From Smittia aterrima (lineage: Eukaryota; Arthropoda; Insecta; Diptera; Chironomidae): DNA of 64,000 bases. The position numbers and the translations under genes were made by a program. The stretch lies in assembly GCA_033063855.1 (NCBI GenBank), contig CP093831.1, forward strand, positions 18,414,001-18,478,000. Direction: 5' to 3'. Positions 36,201 to 51,800 of the stretch are shown here, in pieces. The notes beneath the pieces were generated by a model, which saw nothing but the letters and a program-made list of their open reading frames with translations, ran no database searches and had not been told where the DNA came from. Each line of letters starts with the position of its first letter. The first letter of the stretch is position 1.

Positions 36201-39200
36201 GCTTCTCCGAAAAAAAAACTTCACACAACAGTGACTCGGTCTTATTGAAAAGTTCTACAAAAGATTCTGTTTAGGAGTGAGAGCAACGTAGAAGGTGAAA
36301 CGCCGACGATTTATCAGAAGAAGTTAAGTAGAGGGAGGCGTTTAATATTGTTCTTTCTCTAGTGAAATTATTTTTTGACAAAAATGATGTTGCGTACGTT
36401 TTAAAAGACTTAAAATTATATTCGCTGACACTACACGACAATGGAACGATGCATAGATTCACTCGAGATAAACGGAAGCACAAGAACGCACACTCAACTC
36501 TCCCATCCATGAACCGATTCTTATCGTGAGGTCGTAATTATGTTAATTTGAAGAGATGGGAAGCTTGTAAAGTTCCGTACGATAAGACAGAATCTTCATG
36601 AGAATCTTCATGGTTTTTTAAATTGAAATAATGAGACTCGTTAGGTTCCAAAAGAAATTGTTTTCGTGATCGTTCTGCCGACCTCTTACACGTTTCATCT
36701 TTCCAACCGTTACTCGCCACAACAATTCCGCCCGATGTGGGATGACAGGCGACAAATTTCAAGCTCTTTCTCTTCTCTTATTTCGACGAATATACGACTT
36801 AGTGAGAGATGGTTCTGTGTCATTATTTTTTTCGTTCGTTTAGAGTCGACACCATGTAAGGCACCAGTCAAAAAATTATTGAAAAGGGGAAACGAAGATT
36901 CTTCGATTTGGGTCAGCGGCTGATGAGTTGTCATAAGAGATGCCGATGGGAAGCCAAAGAGAAAGTTCGCCTTTGAAGGCTAAATGGGATCATGTTTGAG
37001 AATAATGCGTTGGCTTATGTTGATGTTTACGTCCGTTCAGATAATTTAAGAGATTATGAACGCTTGCTATTTGTTCGCATAGAAACTTCCTTTCATGTTC
37101 TCCAAAGTTAAAGATCTGAAACAGTTATAAATTAAAAAAACACGAGCCTCATGTTTTCGGAGCGACTTTCTTCACCTTGAAAGTTGTGAATTTAAACAAT
37201 CGCGACGCTAAACGACTTTGTTTACACAAAATCAGACGACGAAAGGACAATGATCTCGTCAAGTTGCTTTCACAATAAAAGTTTCCAGTTCTGTTTCCTC
37301 AAGCAAAGTTCTAGAGATATGGAAGTTGTTGAAGCTGCTGGTGCAAATTAATTGTTATGTTGAACATGTTCGTTTTCCGACTTTTATATGCATTTAATGA
37401 ACCGCTCGATTCTACGGCATCATCATAATCCCCATGTTGGGATGAATTGAGGAAGATGGAAGGCAGCATTACGTCTGCTTCTCATTCATTCCACTAATTA
37501 TAATTATAATGTGCAATTGCAATAGATCTCGAAGAGGGCTTGGAGATTTCAAAGATATCAGCATCGTGCTGAGGAAGAACAAGAATCGTTGCGTTACGAA
37601 GATCATTCGCTGCACAATATAATCACTTTTGATGTGAACTAGAAAATGGCAAGAACAAATAATGAGCTAAGCATCGAAATGAATTATCTCGAGAGCTTCG
37701 TATATTTTGTTGGCATTCCAGCTTTTTCGGAATTCACTAAAAAAATAATTCTTGGGGAAAGGTAAAAAATAGTTTTACTCAACAACACCAACAAGACTTG
37801 CTCCACAGTGTTTTTGAATTCACAACATTATTCTCTTCATTTCTTGCAATAAATCCAAACTTGTTCAGTCAGCGAACGATGGAGAAAGAATTCTCCCGAT
37901 GCAAGAGCAACACCACACGACCAACAAAAAAATCTAACAACAAATCATAAATTATTAAAATCACGTACGGTTACCGAACGACGAGAATGAAATATTGCAA
38001 GAGATAAGTCTTAAAACAAGTTACAGCGAGCCTAGAATTTCCACGTTTCGCGAGAGTGCAATAAATTTCCGAAACCCATTTCGTTTTCTTGATGACGACG
38101 TCGTCTTCTTGTTTCAAACCGCAAGCGGTTGCTTTTCAGACGATTCAAGAGTCTCAATAAATTTTCATCGCTGTCGATTAATAAATTCCGCCATCAAATT
38201 ATGAGCATATAGTAAGCACAATGAACCTGCCAACAGTTTCCCGAATTAATTTAATAAAAATACAATGAAAGCTTCTATAATTCTTACTCGCTAGCTGTTG
38301 AATATAGGATTGTTCTAACCTTATGATTAATTCAACAGTCTCATCTATTAAGAACAAAAGCGAATCGGCAATTTGTTTTCCTTTCATAGTCGGCGCGTTT
38401 TCTTTTTATCGGAAGAATCTGGAGAATTTTTTTCGGAAAGCGCGCTTAAGAGCAAAGAAAAGTTATGCAACAAAAGAATGATTTCTAAACTATTTGATTC
38501 TTTACCTCATCGCGAGAAGAAGCTGAATTAATGAAATCCCACAATTAATGTTAAGTTGGAGGATTAACTCTAAGTATCTGTTAAGAAAAGTTTAAATTTT
38601 TCGCGATGAATAATTGACCTTAACACTAATGGAGCGCGTCTCGTCTTCAGAATGAGTAGAGAAACGTAGGAAAATTTTCAATTCCACGAACGGCCTCGTG
38701 AGATGAGGGTATAATAATCATCGCGGTTACGAGATCTCATCAAGATCAGCGAAGAGATTTCATTTCGCTCTCGTTGTCGTCAAGATGCTCGTAAATTTAT
38801 TCATGAAGATTCTAACCGCATGGCTTCGAGCAATTCAAGCCGAAACGACCGACTACGATCAACAAAAGGAAAGTCAGCGAATCATTGCATACTTCATGAC
38901 CAATTAACACATCGTAAACCGAAATTTGACGAGGGAATGGAATTAATTGATTTTGCTTTTGTTTGCGCGTTACGGGAAAATTTATTCAGTGACGAGGAGC
39001 GGTCGTAAACTGAATAATTTGCTACGCACATGTTTATTGCAGTGAGGCTCGTCTTTTTTCCTAAGATAAAAGCTTATTTCCACTTAGCAGTGCAACAATG
39101 TATCGTGCTTACTGCCACAGGCTAGTACAAAATCTATTTTATGAGCTACATATTGGCTGTTTTAACTTTAATTTGATTTATGGTCGCTTGTGCAGCTTCT

Positions 39201-42200
39201 GTTACGGACACGAAACAATCAGAGTCTTAATTACTGCTGCCCTAGAATGAAATCAAAGATGTGGTTGAATTTCTTTTACTCATGTCGTCGTCGCAACGGA
39301 AGACCGGTTTAGCAGTCGAGAGATATCAAATGGAGTTAAAAACGTATGAAGGAGAACAGTAAAATCAGGTTGAACATCTTTTACAGTTCTCGCAATCGTA
39401 GCTCGCTCATTGGCTACATACTCGCTTTTATCACCAGAAAAAATAGTTATTAGAAGAAGCTGATGATTACAGGCAGCATGCGATGCGCTGAAAGGATCCC
39501 CAGGAACGTCTGTCGGTAATTTATCTTCTCACAAATTGGCAACTGTTGCCTGTGGCGAGTTTTCCGCGCTCTCGACTTCGTCCAGTTACTTATCATGTTG
39601 AAGTAAACAGACTGGCTGATCGTTCTCGTGTTTGCAATCGCAGATTTAGATTCTTTCATTTTTATTAATTTGCATCGATTTTACAAGCAAACGAGAGGAG
39701 ATTTCCTAACAAGCAACGATTTCAAATATTGCTTCTTTCGCGATGTTTATTCGCTGCATAATCTTTAAGTTAAGAAGAGAAAGCCAGAGAAATGTAAAGT
39801 TATTCTTGAGCCCTTGGAGGCAAACGCTGCCCGCATAATTATGACTTCTTGAGTAAACTGGATTCTGTCGATCTTTTTCGAGAACTTTTCTTTCCTGCAA
39901 AAAGAAGATTACAGTTAAGTCTATAAATATCTGTTTTTTTGTTTGCTTGTGCTTACTCCCCTTCGACAATCCACATGAGCATGTGAAATTCCCAGTGATT
40001 GCACCACAATGGCGTCATAATTGTCGAGGTTCTTTCATTCTTTCACATCGCGCACAGCTCCACGCTGCCAACGACGTCCGACAATTATGAATTCTATTCC
40101 TCAGCAATCGTTCTTGGCGTGCGAGCTTCTAGGAGAAAGAATCTCCATTGAATTATGTAACGTGACAGATGATGATGACATTCTCAAGCTGCTTTCTAGT
40201 GACTCTTCTGGTGTCTAATTGCTCGACACCGTTCGGTTGTGCCACTCATTCTAGAAAATTACAATCATTAGAAAAATTTAAGTCGGGAAGAAACATCTCG
40301 CATTGTCACAGTGGCTTCATTGCATAATTAAATGCACATTCGATCGTCGCCAAGCTCGATGGAAGAAAATAATTTGAATTTTATTGTGGCACGGTTTGCA
40401 ACAACGAGAAATAATTGTGCAATTGCGCATCCTCATTAGCATACCTAGTCACAAAATCATGCTTGCTCGAGCAGTAAAATAAAGAAACAACCTCGGAGAT
40501 TAGAACCAGGATGAGACTCTCATGACTTTACTCTTTACAGTTACAGTAAAGCTTATCCCAAGCTAAGCAAACAAGTTTCTTTGAGAGGATTTAAGGAATT
40601 ACGTCTTAGTCAGATAAAACACAATTGAATGAATCTTAATAGCATTCGAAGCGATCAACTTCACTTGCATTCAAATGTTTTGTTTTAAGTCTTTCGACTC
40701 GTAGTAATCGATGATTCGACATCATACGTCCCAAGAGAGAAGTATCAATGAATAAAAAAATATGTTTCCAATTGCGGATTTTCCTATCAAGTGCTCGATG
40801 TTCTTGAACTTCCCAAACGAAGGTTGATTAAATATTCATGGAATGATAGCTCCAATCGCATCATCATGACCAATATTTCTCTTACCGCTCAATGGCATAA
40901 TTCGTTTTAGTCACTCTGAGGGAAAAATGAAAAAGTTGAATAATTATCATAGCATGAAGGATGAAGCTTTTGCAAAACTCATTATCGAACTTTTTAAAGA
41001 AAATGAGTCGCGACCAAGTTCATGAGCGACAGTCAAAAGATCAAAGAACAATCAATTTTTCACGACGAGAGAAACCAGTCGAGGAGCTTGAGAATAATTA
41101 CAAAAGAAATTGCAATAAGCAAACATTACTCGTCTATCGTCGTGTGGCGATGTATTAATATTGAGACCGAGCATGCTGCAAACGACCTCCTTTACAAGGC
41201 TAACAAACGAGACACTCGTGAAAAAGACTTTGTAGGACTTAATTGCACTTTTACAGGTTCTAAGTGGCCGACAACAACTCTTATAGGGCAAATCGATAAA
41301 TCCGAATCGAAAATGTGGAACGAATGTCAATGTTAAGCAAATAAGTAATGAGTGGGAAGCTGAAGATAACTTTCCTTCCTTTATCAAATGTGCGACAGCC
41401 CATGAAATGATTTTCAATAAACTTTGCATGAGAAAATATTATTTTCAGAGAAAATCTTCTGAATGAAGAGTCCGCATGGTAATTCGATACCTTTTTCCCA
41501 AAAGTTGTTTAGGAAATATCTGAAAAATCATTCAGGGGGTTCGCTTACGAGAATAAATCAGCTGAACGAACCCGCTTCAGGAAATTGATAACATTCTTGA
41601 AACCTTTCTTCTTTCTCTTAATCCGTTGCCAAGGCTTCGGTCTCACTTTGGAATGTTTGCTTAACAAAAAGAAGCGTCGAGAGTCAGTTGCGGGTTATCA
41701 CATTGACAGCATTACCGTAATTGAGGCCGAAAGAAAGACTCGTAAAAAAAGCAACGACGAGTCGATTGTCGGTCATCTGTGGAAATAATTGTAATTCTTT
41801 AAGTTAATGTTGAATGTGATTGTTTTTCGTAAGTTTTTGAGGTCGAAAGATATCTTCAACGAACGAGATTGGAGAAATTGCAGAAAAGAAATTTTTACGG
41901 TTCATTTTTGTAATGAATTCTATCTCACATATGCAGAACTGGACAAGAATTTAGGCTTTTCTCGACTTCACAAGTCTACGTTGAATTTTTATTTTTTGTT
42001 GGTCATTACATTTTCATTTGAGTGCAAAGTGTTGTAACTTCAACGTGTGTGACATAATCATTCAAATTCTTAAGACGCTATAACAGCTTTGAACTTGACC
42101 GCTACGTGAAAATTTCGCCGAAAACGAATAAAACAGAATTGAAGAAGCGAAATATCATCGCGAAACTCCCGTTAATCAATTGGAGGATCGCGAATGGGAT

Positions 42201-42786
42201 GTGAAACTGCTTGGAGCAATCGGAGTGAGGGAAATAGTTTACTCGAGACTGAACTTATTGTTGTCAATAGTTACATACATGTTCCTGCCCCAGCATCGGC
42301 AGCCGTAAATTAAAAATTATTCTCAACGTGAAAATCATTGCTCGCGAAAAGATTTCGTTTCCCGAACAGAGGAAGTAGTCGATTAATGAAATGTGAATAC
42401 ATAAATAGAGATTGCGAATCTCTCAGTGTTTGAACTTTAAAGAAATTGTGGTGATTAACAATTCACGATAGCCTGTGTTTGTTTATGCAAATGAATAAAT
42501 GTTGCGACGCCTTTATCGTATTCGAGAAAGTCTTAATCTTTCTGTTGTACGTCCGATCTAATTCAATTATCATGATGAATTTATGATGCAAACGGAGCTC
42601 ACAATTAAACTCGCATTAAAACTAAGCGCTGCCATTATAATGTCGAGAGAGGTTCGTCGCTTAGACACTGGCTAAGAATTTCCTCGTAAATCATTCGAAT
42701 CTCTGCGTGACAAATGTAAATTAAGACTCGCGATATTCCCGATGCATGAATTTCAACTAATGAAGCTCTTTCTTTATTCTTTACAG
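30236..42786. other. Gene-poor stretch, possibly 5' intron of the Tenectin gene
   Basis: I see no supportable coding gene in this 12.5 kb. It holds simple pyrimidine-rich tracts, for example CT repeats at about 31284-31316, about 33067-33090 and about 34121-34140, plus scattered short frames that are chance-sized. If the exon ending at 30235 is real, this whole stretch is an intron, which would explain the lack of genes. Confidence 0.35.
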
Positions 42787-42810
42787 ATTAAGCACAACAA
42801 CGTCGTCAAG

Positions 42811-45800
42811 ATGATTAGAAGGGATCCTTGCCTTCTACAGCTCAAGCATGGAGCACTGTTAGTTCTAACGTTAATTCTCGCTGCTCAAGCAGGTTTGTAC
42901 AACATTTAATAAGAATTTATGATAAAAATGAACCGTGAATCGCGCGAATTTTTTTTGTCTCCAATGCTTTGAGGTGAAGGAAATAAAAAAAAGGAATGCG
43001 ACAAGAGGAAAAGACAGAGAGCGAGAAACCACAAGCAATAAATCACTGATTAAGTAACCGTCACAATGCAATGCCATTAATTCAATTGTGCTACACGCCA
43101 CAACTTGCTTATGCTTTTCAATCTGTGCGCTCTTCTCTGCGCCTTCGAGTTCCACTTGAGCAGCATTTCTTCGGAGCTAAGCTAGGTCACGGTTATTTAC
43201 TCAAAACCTGATTCATCTCTTGAAGCAATGATCGTAAGGTATTCCCAGCAAAATCTTTCGCATGTGATTCATTCTACCAATTGGATTAATGTCATCGACG
43301 TTAAATCAATATTTAAATGTCACGTTAGTCTCTTAAATGGTTAGTCAACCCGATTTTTTCCACAAAGATTGACGTCGCATTCAATTACCCAATTCATCAA
43401 GGCTCTCATGAAGATTAAATGTACATAGAGAAAGTCTAATTATGAATCAATTGTGTCGATCATGTCTCGACTCACAACTTTCCCGTGCTGAGAAATAGGT
43501 CACGTCAAGAGTCCATCGATCGAAAGAGATTTTTAAAAGTTCCGCGGAAATGCTCGACATCATCTAACAGTTAATTTTTCCATTCTCAGTGATTTTTAAT
43601 TCGTAAATCTAAAAGACTTGATCGAGATGTTAAAACTTTTTTAATAAATATCAAATTATACGAGTGAAGCGTGAACCCGAAATGAAGACAGGCTCAGTCG
43701 GAATCGATTGTTTATTCGAGTTGAGATGCCAATGAAATTAATAACTTTTTTTAATAAAGCTAATCTCTGACTCGTAACTTAATCTTATCAGCTGACATTC
43801 CTTCTGACGCATAAATCGCAAAGATCTCGAAGACCACAGGGGACTTTGTTGATTTGAACAGTCACGCCATTTCGAGAAATGCAAGCCTGAACTTTCATAA
43901 CTTAAACCGGTGAATCATGGAAATGAGTCAGGGTAGCCAATCGTTTTTTAGAAAAGAAACAATTCAATTTACTTGGAACGAAAGCTCTGAGATTAAGCGT
44001 GTTGAACACTTTCAAGTTCAAAGCCACAAAAGCGAAAGAGGAAAATTGAATAATTTGATAACTTTGCTTAACCGGTGATCTTAAACTTATCTAATATTCA
44101 TAAACAATCTTGCTCTCTTTCTAAAAATAAACTGTTTACTGTTGTAAATTTAAATAAGCAGCCAATTAGTGAAACGGTATCAACGAAACGTCGTAACGAA
44201 AAAAAATGTTTTAAAGAATTCCCATTATTAATATCAACTCTTCTCGGGGAAAGAATCTTTTATTTTCGTTCAGCAAACGAAAAAGTTCAGTCCCCTCCTT
44301 CCCCTCTTTTGCTCGTCTGCTCGGAATTCGCCATAAAGTTCATGAACCGCGAAAAAATCCGCTAGCACAACGAAAAAATTCACGCTGCTCATCCGCGAAT
44401 TAGAAGAACAAAATTTGCTTTTAATTATTTTACGGGCTCGGACGAATTTGTTTATTGCTCATCACTCTTATCTGTAACTCAAATTACACTTTGCCGATTT
44501 CTTCTTAGCGTGTCTGAGAAAATGATGATCTGAAAAAAGTTCTTTACGGCGACGAACGAAGGCGAAGAATGAAATGAGACTGTGAAACAACAGCCACATT
44601 GATTTCTTAATTATTCGCTTCTTCTGTGACTGCGGGAATTGAGATGCTACATAGAGAAATTATTTCTTCACCTCTTTCCGGCTCCAAATGGGTTTTTTGA
44701 CATCTTTGCCTTTCTTACTTGCTTGCTTGGCACAGCAGAAGTAAAATTTCTTAATTACTAAAGTTCGCCCTCTAATGTGTTTCGCTGGTTCTTTTCACAC
44801 GGTACTGACTCAGAAAAGACTTCTAGGAACGAGATGAATTGAAATTTAATTTATATAAGAAAAAAAGTTTAATTATTCAACCACAAGAACTTTTTTCACG
44901 GCTCAAAGAGTTCTTATTCGACCTTTAGCACGCAAAGTGTTTGCGGCGCCCCCGAAAAAGTTTTAAACGAACTTTGATTCATGCGAAATCGTCGCTAACA
45001 AAAGATTCACAAAGTATCACAACTCTTCTCCTTAACTAAAATGCATCGCCGTTTCTTAAATTGACCACATCCGTTCTGAACAGCGCTTGCTATCAATCAT
45101 TTCAAGTTCACGAATAAAAGAAGAAACATACAGAAAGAAGAAGCGAAGCAATTTGTTGCTATTTTAAATTGAATTATTCGCTTGCCATGCCAAAATCTAT
45201 GCGGCGCAACCAACGTCGTATGAACGCTTATGAGGAAGGCATTAATCTCACGTCCATGAGCAGTAGTGAACAGCATGAGAAGACACGAAAGAAAGCGAGA
45301 GTGCTTGACATTGAATCTCGTAATTTTACGAAACGAAACTGCAAGTGAATTATAGAAAAGAAAAAATGAAGCTGCGGATGAGAGAAATCAATTTTCAATG
45401 TCATGAGTCGGCGCTGCGCTCTACAAAACAAATCATTTAGTATTTCCTCTGCCGCTCGATAATTGTATCCGATCGAGACGTTTGTCAAGCTCCACTTTAC
45501 GAAGGCGCTTGTCAGTCGTTAATTTTTGAGATCAGTTTTCCCTGCAGATGAAGCTTAGTGTTTCCTAGAATCATGTGAAATCTGTAATTTGAATACTTTT
45601 TTGTCTCCAGACGTGATCAGGCGAGACCGAGTTCATCACACTTAAGAGGCTCCGACTTTATTTACGCTCCGCTTTGTGCAACTCGTTGATCGCGAGTCAA
45701 TGTCAAGGATAATAATTAGCTGGCCTTTGTTGTCGTTTCGTAGGCAGAGCATGGCAGAAGAATCGAAAACAAGTTTTAGAGTTTCCTTCTTCTTTCAATA

Positions 45801-48800
45801 AATATTTGTTCAGCTTCGTGGAGAGTCTACGATATTGCATCATTTCAGTTGCATTAATACTTGGAAAGTGACTTGAACTGCAATTGAAGTTGCATTCATT
45901 AAGCGGTTACGACAACATCAGGACGCTGTGGAAGAGTTTAAATCTCGACTGGTTGAACAGAAAATGCGGAAAGCGACCGCAAAAGGATAAGAAACCATCT
46001 TCAATTAACTTAATGTTCGTTCAAGAATAACAAAGCGGAACCATTTGAAACTTTTATTGAACAACCAAAAAGAATGCAAAACATGATTTAAATTTGCCAA
46101 TTTCCGATAAACTTCTTTTCTCACCGATCGCAAAGTAAAAGTTCATTGACTCGATCGATAATCATAATCAAAAGCAAAAGCATAATCGAACTTTATTCTT
46201 CGTTTTTTTTCCTCGCATTCAATTCTGCTTTCTTAGAAATCGATATTTTTCTGCTTTTTCGATTTTCTTCGGTCTTTTGGCGGCTACAAGAAGCTGAGAT
46301 ATTTTTTTGGATTCAGCATTGTTGGAAACATTTGCCCTTGACATCGATCCAATGTCGAAGAAATTCCATCAGTGATCGAATAAAAGTTGCATAATTTCTT
46401 ATTTTCTCTTGAGAACGAAAGCGGCAAAGGTTGATTGTCATCATTTCATAGCCACACAGAATTTTCTTGATTGTGAGTCAATTTATTTTCACGAGCACTT
46501 CGAAATGATGAGCTTCAATTCACTATTAAAGTTCAAGCGGGAAGCCCCTAACATAATTCTTTGTGTCTTAATTTCGTCTCTTACATATTTTCGGTAAGAA
46601 AGATTGAGCGACGAGAAGGAATGCAAACGGTTTTTTGTGCAAGACAAATTGATGATTATAGACATCGCGATTGCAATTACTTTACACTCTTCGAGCTAAA
46701 ATTAAATTTAACTCGAAGATATCGATTCACATCCAATCGACACAGCGCATCGACCGTCGTAATTGAAGAACTGCGGAAGAGTTAACTGTCGATGAAGCTG
46801 TCCCTCTCTCTCTTCTTTCGTCATCAACCATCAAGTTCGATCATGCTCGCCCGTCAAGAGAACGACTTAAGATGCTCCAGATCGAACAAAACGGTCGCTA
46901 ATGTAAATCGCCTCGAACTATTAAACAATCAAGTTCAATAAAAAGAAAACCCAAACAAAAAGAAAAAACATCTCGAATAGATTTCGAGAAATGTAAAAGG
47001 AAGAAAAAATTAGCAAAATGCTGAAAATAAGTGGAATGCTGGAATAGAAAAATAAATAGTCAACATAAATTGAAACAAGATGAAGCATAAACGGACGAAT
47101 GTATGAGACTCGGAGTGGCTTGGGTCATTAAACTTTATTTATGGGCTCTCGCGGTAACGAATACAAGCTAACCTGCTGTATGCTGTAGCTATTGGATTTT
47201 TTTCGTGTTTTCTGACGATGTTAGAACGAACGATTTCGTTATCTCTTTGTAGTCTGGGAATGAGAGGAATAGCAAATTCAGATTTTCCTTCCCCGCGAAA
47301 TTCAATTAGCGAGTGCTTTATTAATGTTCCGATTCACTTCGAAAAAATTATCGAACTCTTGGGATTCGCGAGACTTCTCACCTTTAACAAAAGCTTCATC
47401 AAATTGAGATCGCTGAACCCAAATAAATTTATTTTGTTGACAAAATTTAAACAATTTTTCGATGAATCGACGAGACGCGAAAACATTTCAAAACCTCACC
47501 AGCGCTTGGCAATAAAACTCATCTCATCAAGTTTTATTGCACTTCAAGCAATCAAGCAGAATAAGATAATCGAAGAGTCTAACTTGCGAGGCCACTTCAC
47601 CTCTTGCCTTGTGAAATCTCGCCCTAATTGAATAAAGATTACCCCACCGAAGCAGTAAAATGAGATTTAATTAATCCAAAGCTAAGCTTCTTAAAGCTGC
47701 TGATGAAACATTAAATGCAATCGAGAATCTCGAAAAAAGTGCTGCAATTTAAAGTGAAAAGCAATAAAAAATCAACAAACAAATCCATCAAACGAAGAGC
47801 AGATTTAATGTCTGAAATCAACAAAACGAATTCCGATTGAATTCCATATGCTGGTTGGTTAATTAAAGATAATTGCGATAGATTTTAAAAGCAGAAGGAA
47901 AATTAGAACTCTCTACATCAGCAATTCTCAAACAAACCTATTTCCGAATTCGATGGAAATTTTTTAATTTCTCAATCAAACTCATTTTATTTAGACGCGA
48001 AAGATTTTCTTAAACAGACAAAATTTCTTTAACTCTCAACTTATCCTTTAATTCTTTAGCAAACATCAATTTGCCTAGAAATTCTTCCCCATTCAGATTT
48101 ATGTGCATAGTTTTACTTCATCTCAAGCTCTTATGCATGCAAATCCCCGCATCTATTCCATTGATTGTTTTCGCTCTCTTCGTCTTTAAACGGAATATGA
48201 AAGTTGTGTTAAGCATAGAACGTTTCTAGCCTTTTGTTTGTCCATTAGCTCCCATACCCTCTACCTATCAAATGCCTTTGAAATGACATGTGCGTTGTAT
48301 CTGCCTAACAACCCACTTAATTCATCTGCTTACATGCGCCGTGGACACGAAGGAGAATAAAAAATGAGATCGGAAACTCTGAAATTGGCGGCATTTGCAT
48401 TCATTTCTCCTCTCATGCATTCTGTATATGGAGATTACCAGGCTCACTCTCACTACTACTTCTATCTAAAAACCGTCGCAGACAATCTGATTTGTTGAAT
48501 GCAATTTGCATGCTGAATGCGATTACAGTGCAACAACGCTTAATCAAAGTTCTAATTGTTTCAAGAGGCTTTCGCTCTTTGAAGTTCTCCGATAGAAATG
48601 AAAGCGAAAAACATTTTGTAATCCTTTCCACATCGAATTGTGGATTAATTTAATTTACGAGCGCTATCGGCTTGCCTTCAGGCTCGCTCATCTCGCTCCA
48701 TAAAATGTAATTAATATTTGTTGTTTCTTTCGCATCATTTTTTTCCTGTTCCAAATCCTTAAATCCATCCGCTTCGTTTTAATTTACTCTTCCTTCTTTC

Positions 48801-51800
48801 GTCCCAACATCATAACAGAAGTGAATGCGAAACTACTTCAGCCAGAGATAAGAGTACAGACATAAAAGGAAGGAAAATAATTTTGTCTGATTAAAGTATT
48901 AAGCTTGGACGGAGATAAGAGTATCCACAAGAATGCAGAAACTATCGTTAAGAACACATTTCCCCATTAAATTTCTTGTGTATTTAGATTGGAATTTTTC
49001 GCAGTCAGTAGAGTTTGGAATTTTCCTTTGTTGATAGAGATAACGTTTGCTTAATGAAAGCACATGATGCAGGAAGCAGCATATCGAAAGTGAAATTGCT
49101 ATTTATTAACTTTTTCTTCACTTGTTTCAGTCTCATTCTGCCATTCCCCCGACTCTCTGTGTGTCGCTGGCAACGAGAGAATAAAATGATATTGCGTGCA
49201 AATAAAAGGCAAATAATCTCGAGCAAGGATTCAAACTTTATTAAAACGCCATAGAAACAGCGTTACGAGTCTTTGAGAAATTCTTGCGAATCTCGTAGAA
49301 ATTTATCTCGTAACAGATGCTACGAACTTTTCTTGTTTGCAAAGCTTTTCTTCTCTTGAGAAAATTATCTTCAAGTGAAACATCTCGAAATCGACGAGCG
49401 AGGTAATGAAACTGAATGACGATTCCTTTGACTGTCTCAGCGGTCAAAGTTTAATGTGATTCTGTTCAGGTTCGATGAAATTGAATTAAAATCAGCTTTC
49501 ACGTCTCGGACAATTGGCGAAGCCTTTCCGAAGCTTTTACAATGAAGCGAGAGGGAAAATTGAAAACATGGAGGAAAAACGAACGGAAAATGAGATTGTG
49601 AAGGGAAATAACTTTATTGTCTGTGCGAGCGAGGACAAAAAAAAAACTCTGTCGTCCCAGCTCGGTCAATGATGAAATTTCATTACTTATTCATTCCGAA
49701 ATGAAGAATCTCTGAACCCACTCGACTTGATTGACTTCATCTTAGTCGTCGCTTGTCATTATGCTTCGACCCAAATTATCAGAAAATGTTTCAATAAAAG
49801 CTTTAAAAGATTAAGTGTATCGTGGATGATTTAATTACAGCGGCAGAAAGATTAAACAGAATTAATTTATTCAAAGCGAAAGTACTTGTGGCGCTCATTT
49901 TGATTAATGGATTCTATTAAAACGCTGGAATTCAATTTCCATTTATGAATTAAATTTCGTTTTTGAGAAGAATGACATTGCTCGCATCCGATAAATTCTG
50001 AAGAAATTTTCAATAAGCTTTCGATGAATCATAAATTACCGTTTTCAATTGAATCTGGATAAGCGGCATTTCATTACATTAGAGCATTGTGCTTGACTCT
50101 GGTTATTTGCATAAATGATTGAGAACAAATGGTGCGTAAGTTGCTAAACTGGTTAAGCAGTGAAAGCTACATTTATCAATTATTAGTCTCATAAAACAAA
50201 AAATCAATCAGATGGTGATGAAATTTACGAGCCGCTTCCGTTTAATCTCATCAAGCTTCTATGAATATTAAACTTCATAGCGAAGAAATAAATCGAAAGA
50301 AAACTTTGCTTGAGGAAAATCTTCGGAAGAGAACAAACAAAATGTGAGAATAACAACAATAACAAGGCGGACAGCGAGTTGAAAAAGTCGATCAAGCTCA
50401 ATGTTTTTGATTGATAGAGAGCCATGAATGAAATGAGTTATTATATAATCGAAGCAAAACAGAAGCTTCTCCATAAACTTTGCCGTTAAATGCGAGAATA
50501 ATGCGCAGGTGTTTTTGAGGAAATGGAATGTGATCTATCATCAGCATGAGCGCTTTACCGTGCTGAGCGAGAAATGAAATCGTTGAAGGCTCGACGTTTA
50601 TCGAAAAACGACTAATTTCCACCAAAAGGTGACTGACATTCTCGCGATGATTCACCTGACGAGGGCAAACAAAACCTTTCAAGAATTTCTCGCTCTGAAA
50701 GCAATGAAACATCATCAGATAGGAAACAACAGAACGGCAAATATTTGCGAAAACAATTCTCCGCGCATTGTAATTTTGAACACAAATATGAATTTCGCTA
50801 CTTAAAGTTTATAATTTACGAAGCTTTCAGAAACGGGAAGAAGATTCTTAAGAAGTGAAGCATCTTATAAAATAATTAACATCTGCACGTTCGCACACGC
50901 TCATTGAGTTGAGTGGTGGGCACGAGGCGAGTGTTGCGCACCAAATAACTGTTCCATTAGATTTTAATCTCGAGCGCATTGCGGCGGCCTGATGAGTGAA
51001 TAAAGAGATTCCTAGAGGTTGCTTTTAATTGCACCATCATCGTCGATGGAGAGAAAGATGTTTAGTTATGACGAGGATGGGGGTCGAATTGGAGCGTCTT
51101 AATTAAGTTTTATGTTTGATTATGATTTAATTCGTTGAAGCTCCGTCGGCATGCTCGTAATGATTCATTTATAATGAATAACTTCTAATGTCGGCAAGTT
51201 CAAGGCCGGTCGTTTTCTTCAACAATCTCTTTTTTCTTTCGGTGTCCAAACGACGTTACGTGCAACTTTTCCAATTAAACTTTTTAAATCGCTCGAAAAA
51301 TCTGTCTCCGTGCTTTGAATGTTTCATTGCTATGAAAGTTTTTATTTTTATCAAATCCAATAATAATCATTTGCGAAACAGTCGTCGATAAATTTTTACT
51401 ATTTTATGTATTTCCTTTCAAGACTTCCAATTCAGCTTCTGCCTTTGGCACGAGAAACTTTCTGAGAAAATTGAAAACTCCTATTTCCCAACGAAAAAGT
51501 TTTTCATCTCGTGCAAGCGACGCCGATTATAAAAGAAAAAGTTTAAGATGGAAGCTGTCGCTCCATCAGATTTTATCGACCGTAGTGCGATAAGAAGCCC
51601 ACAAAAAAAATGTTTATTTTTATTAGATTTGTGCCCGATCGATCTCACGATATGTACGGGTCGTAAACTTAGAGAACTCAGGAAATGCCCAAGTGGTTTT
51701 ATTGGCGTCGCTGCTGTTGAAGGATGAAAAGACCCAAGGCGAGGTTCTCTGCTTGTTTTGCAAATTCATTTAATCAGAGGAGTCAACATCTGCTCCTTAG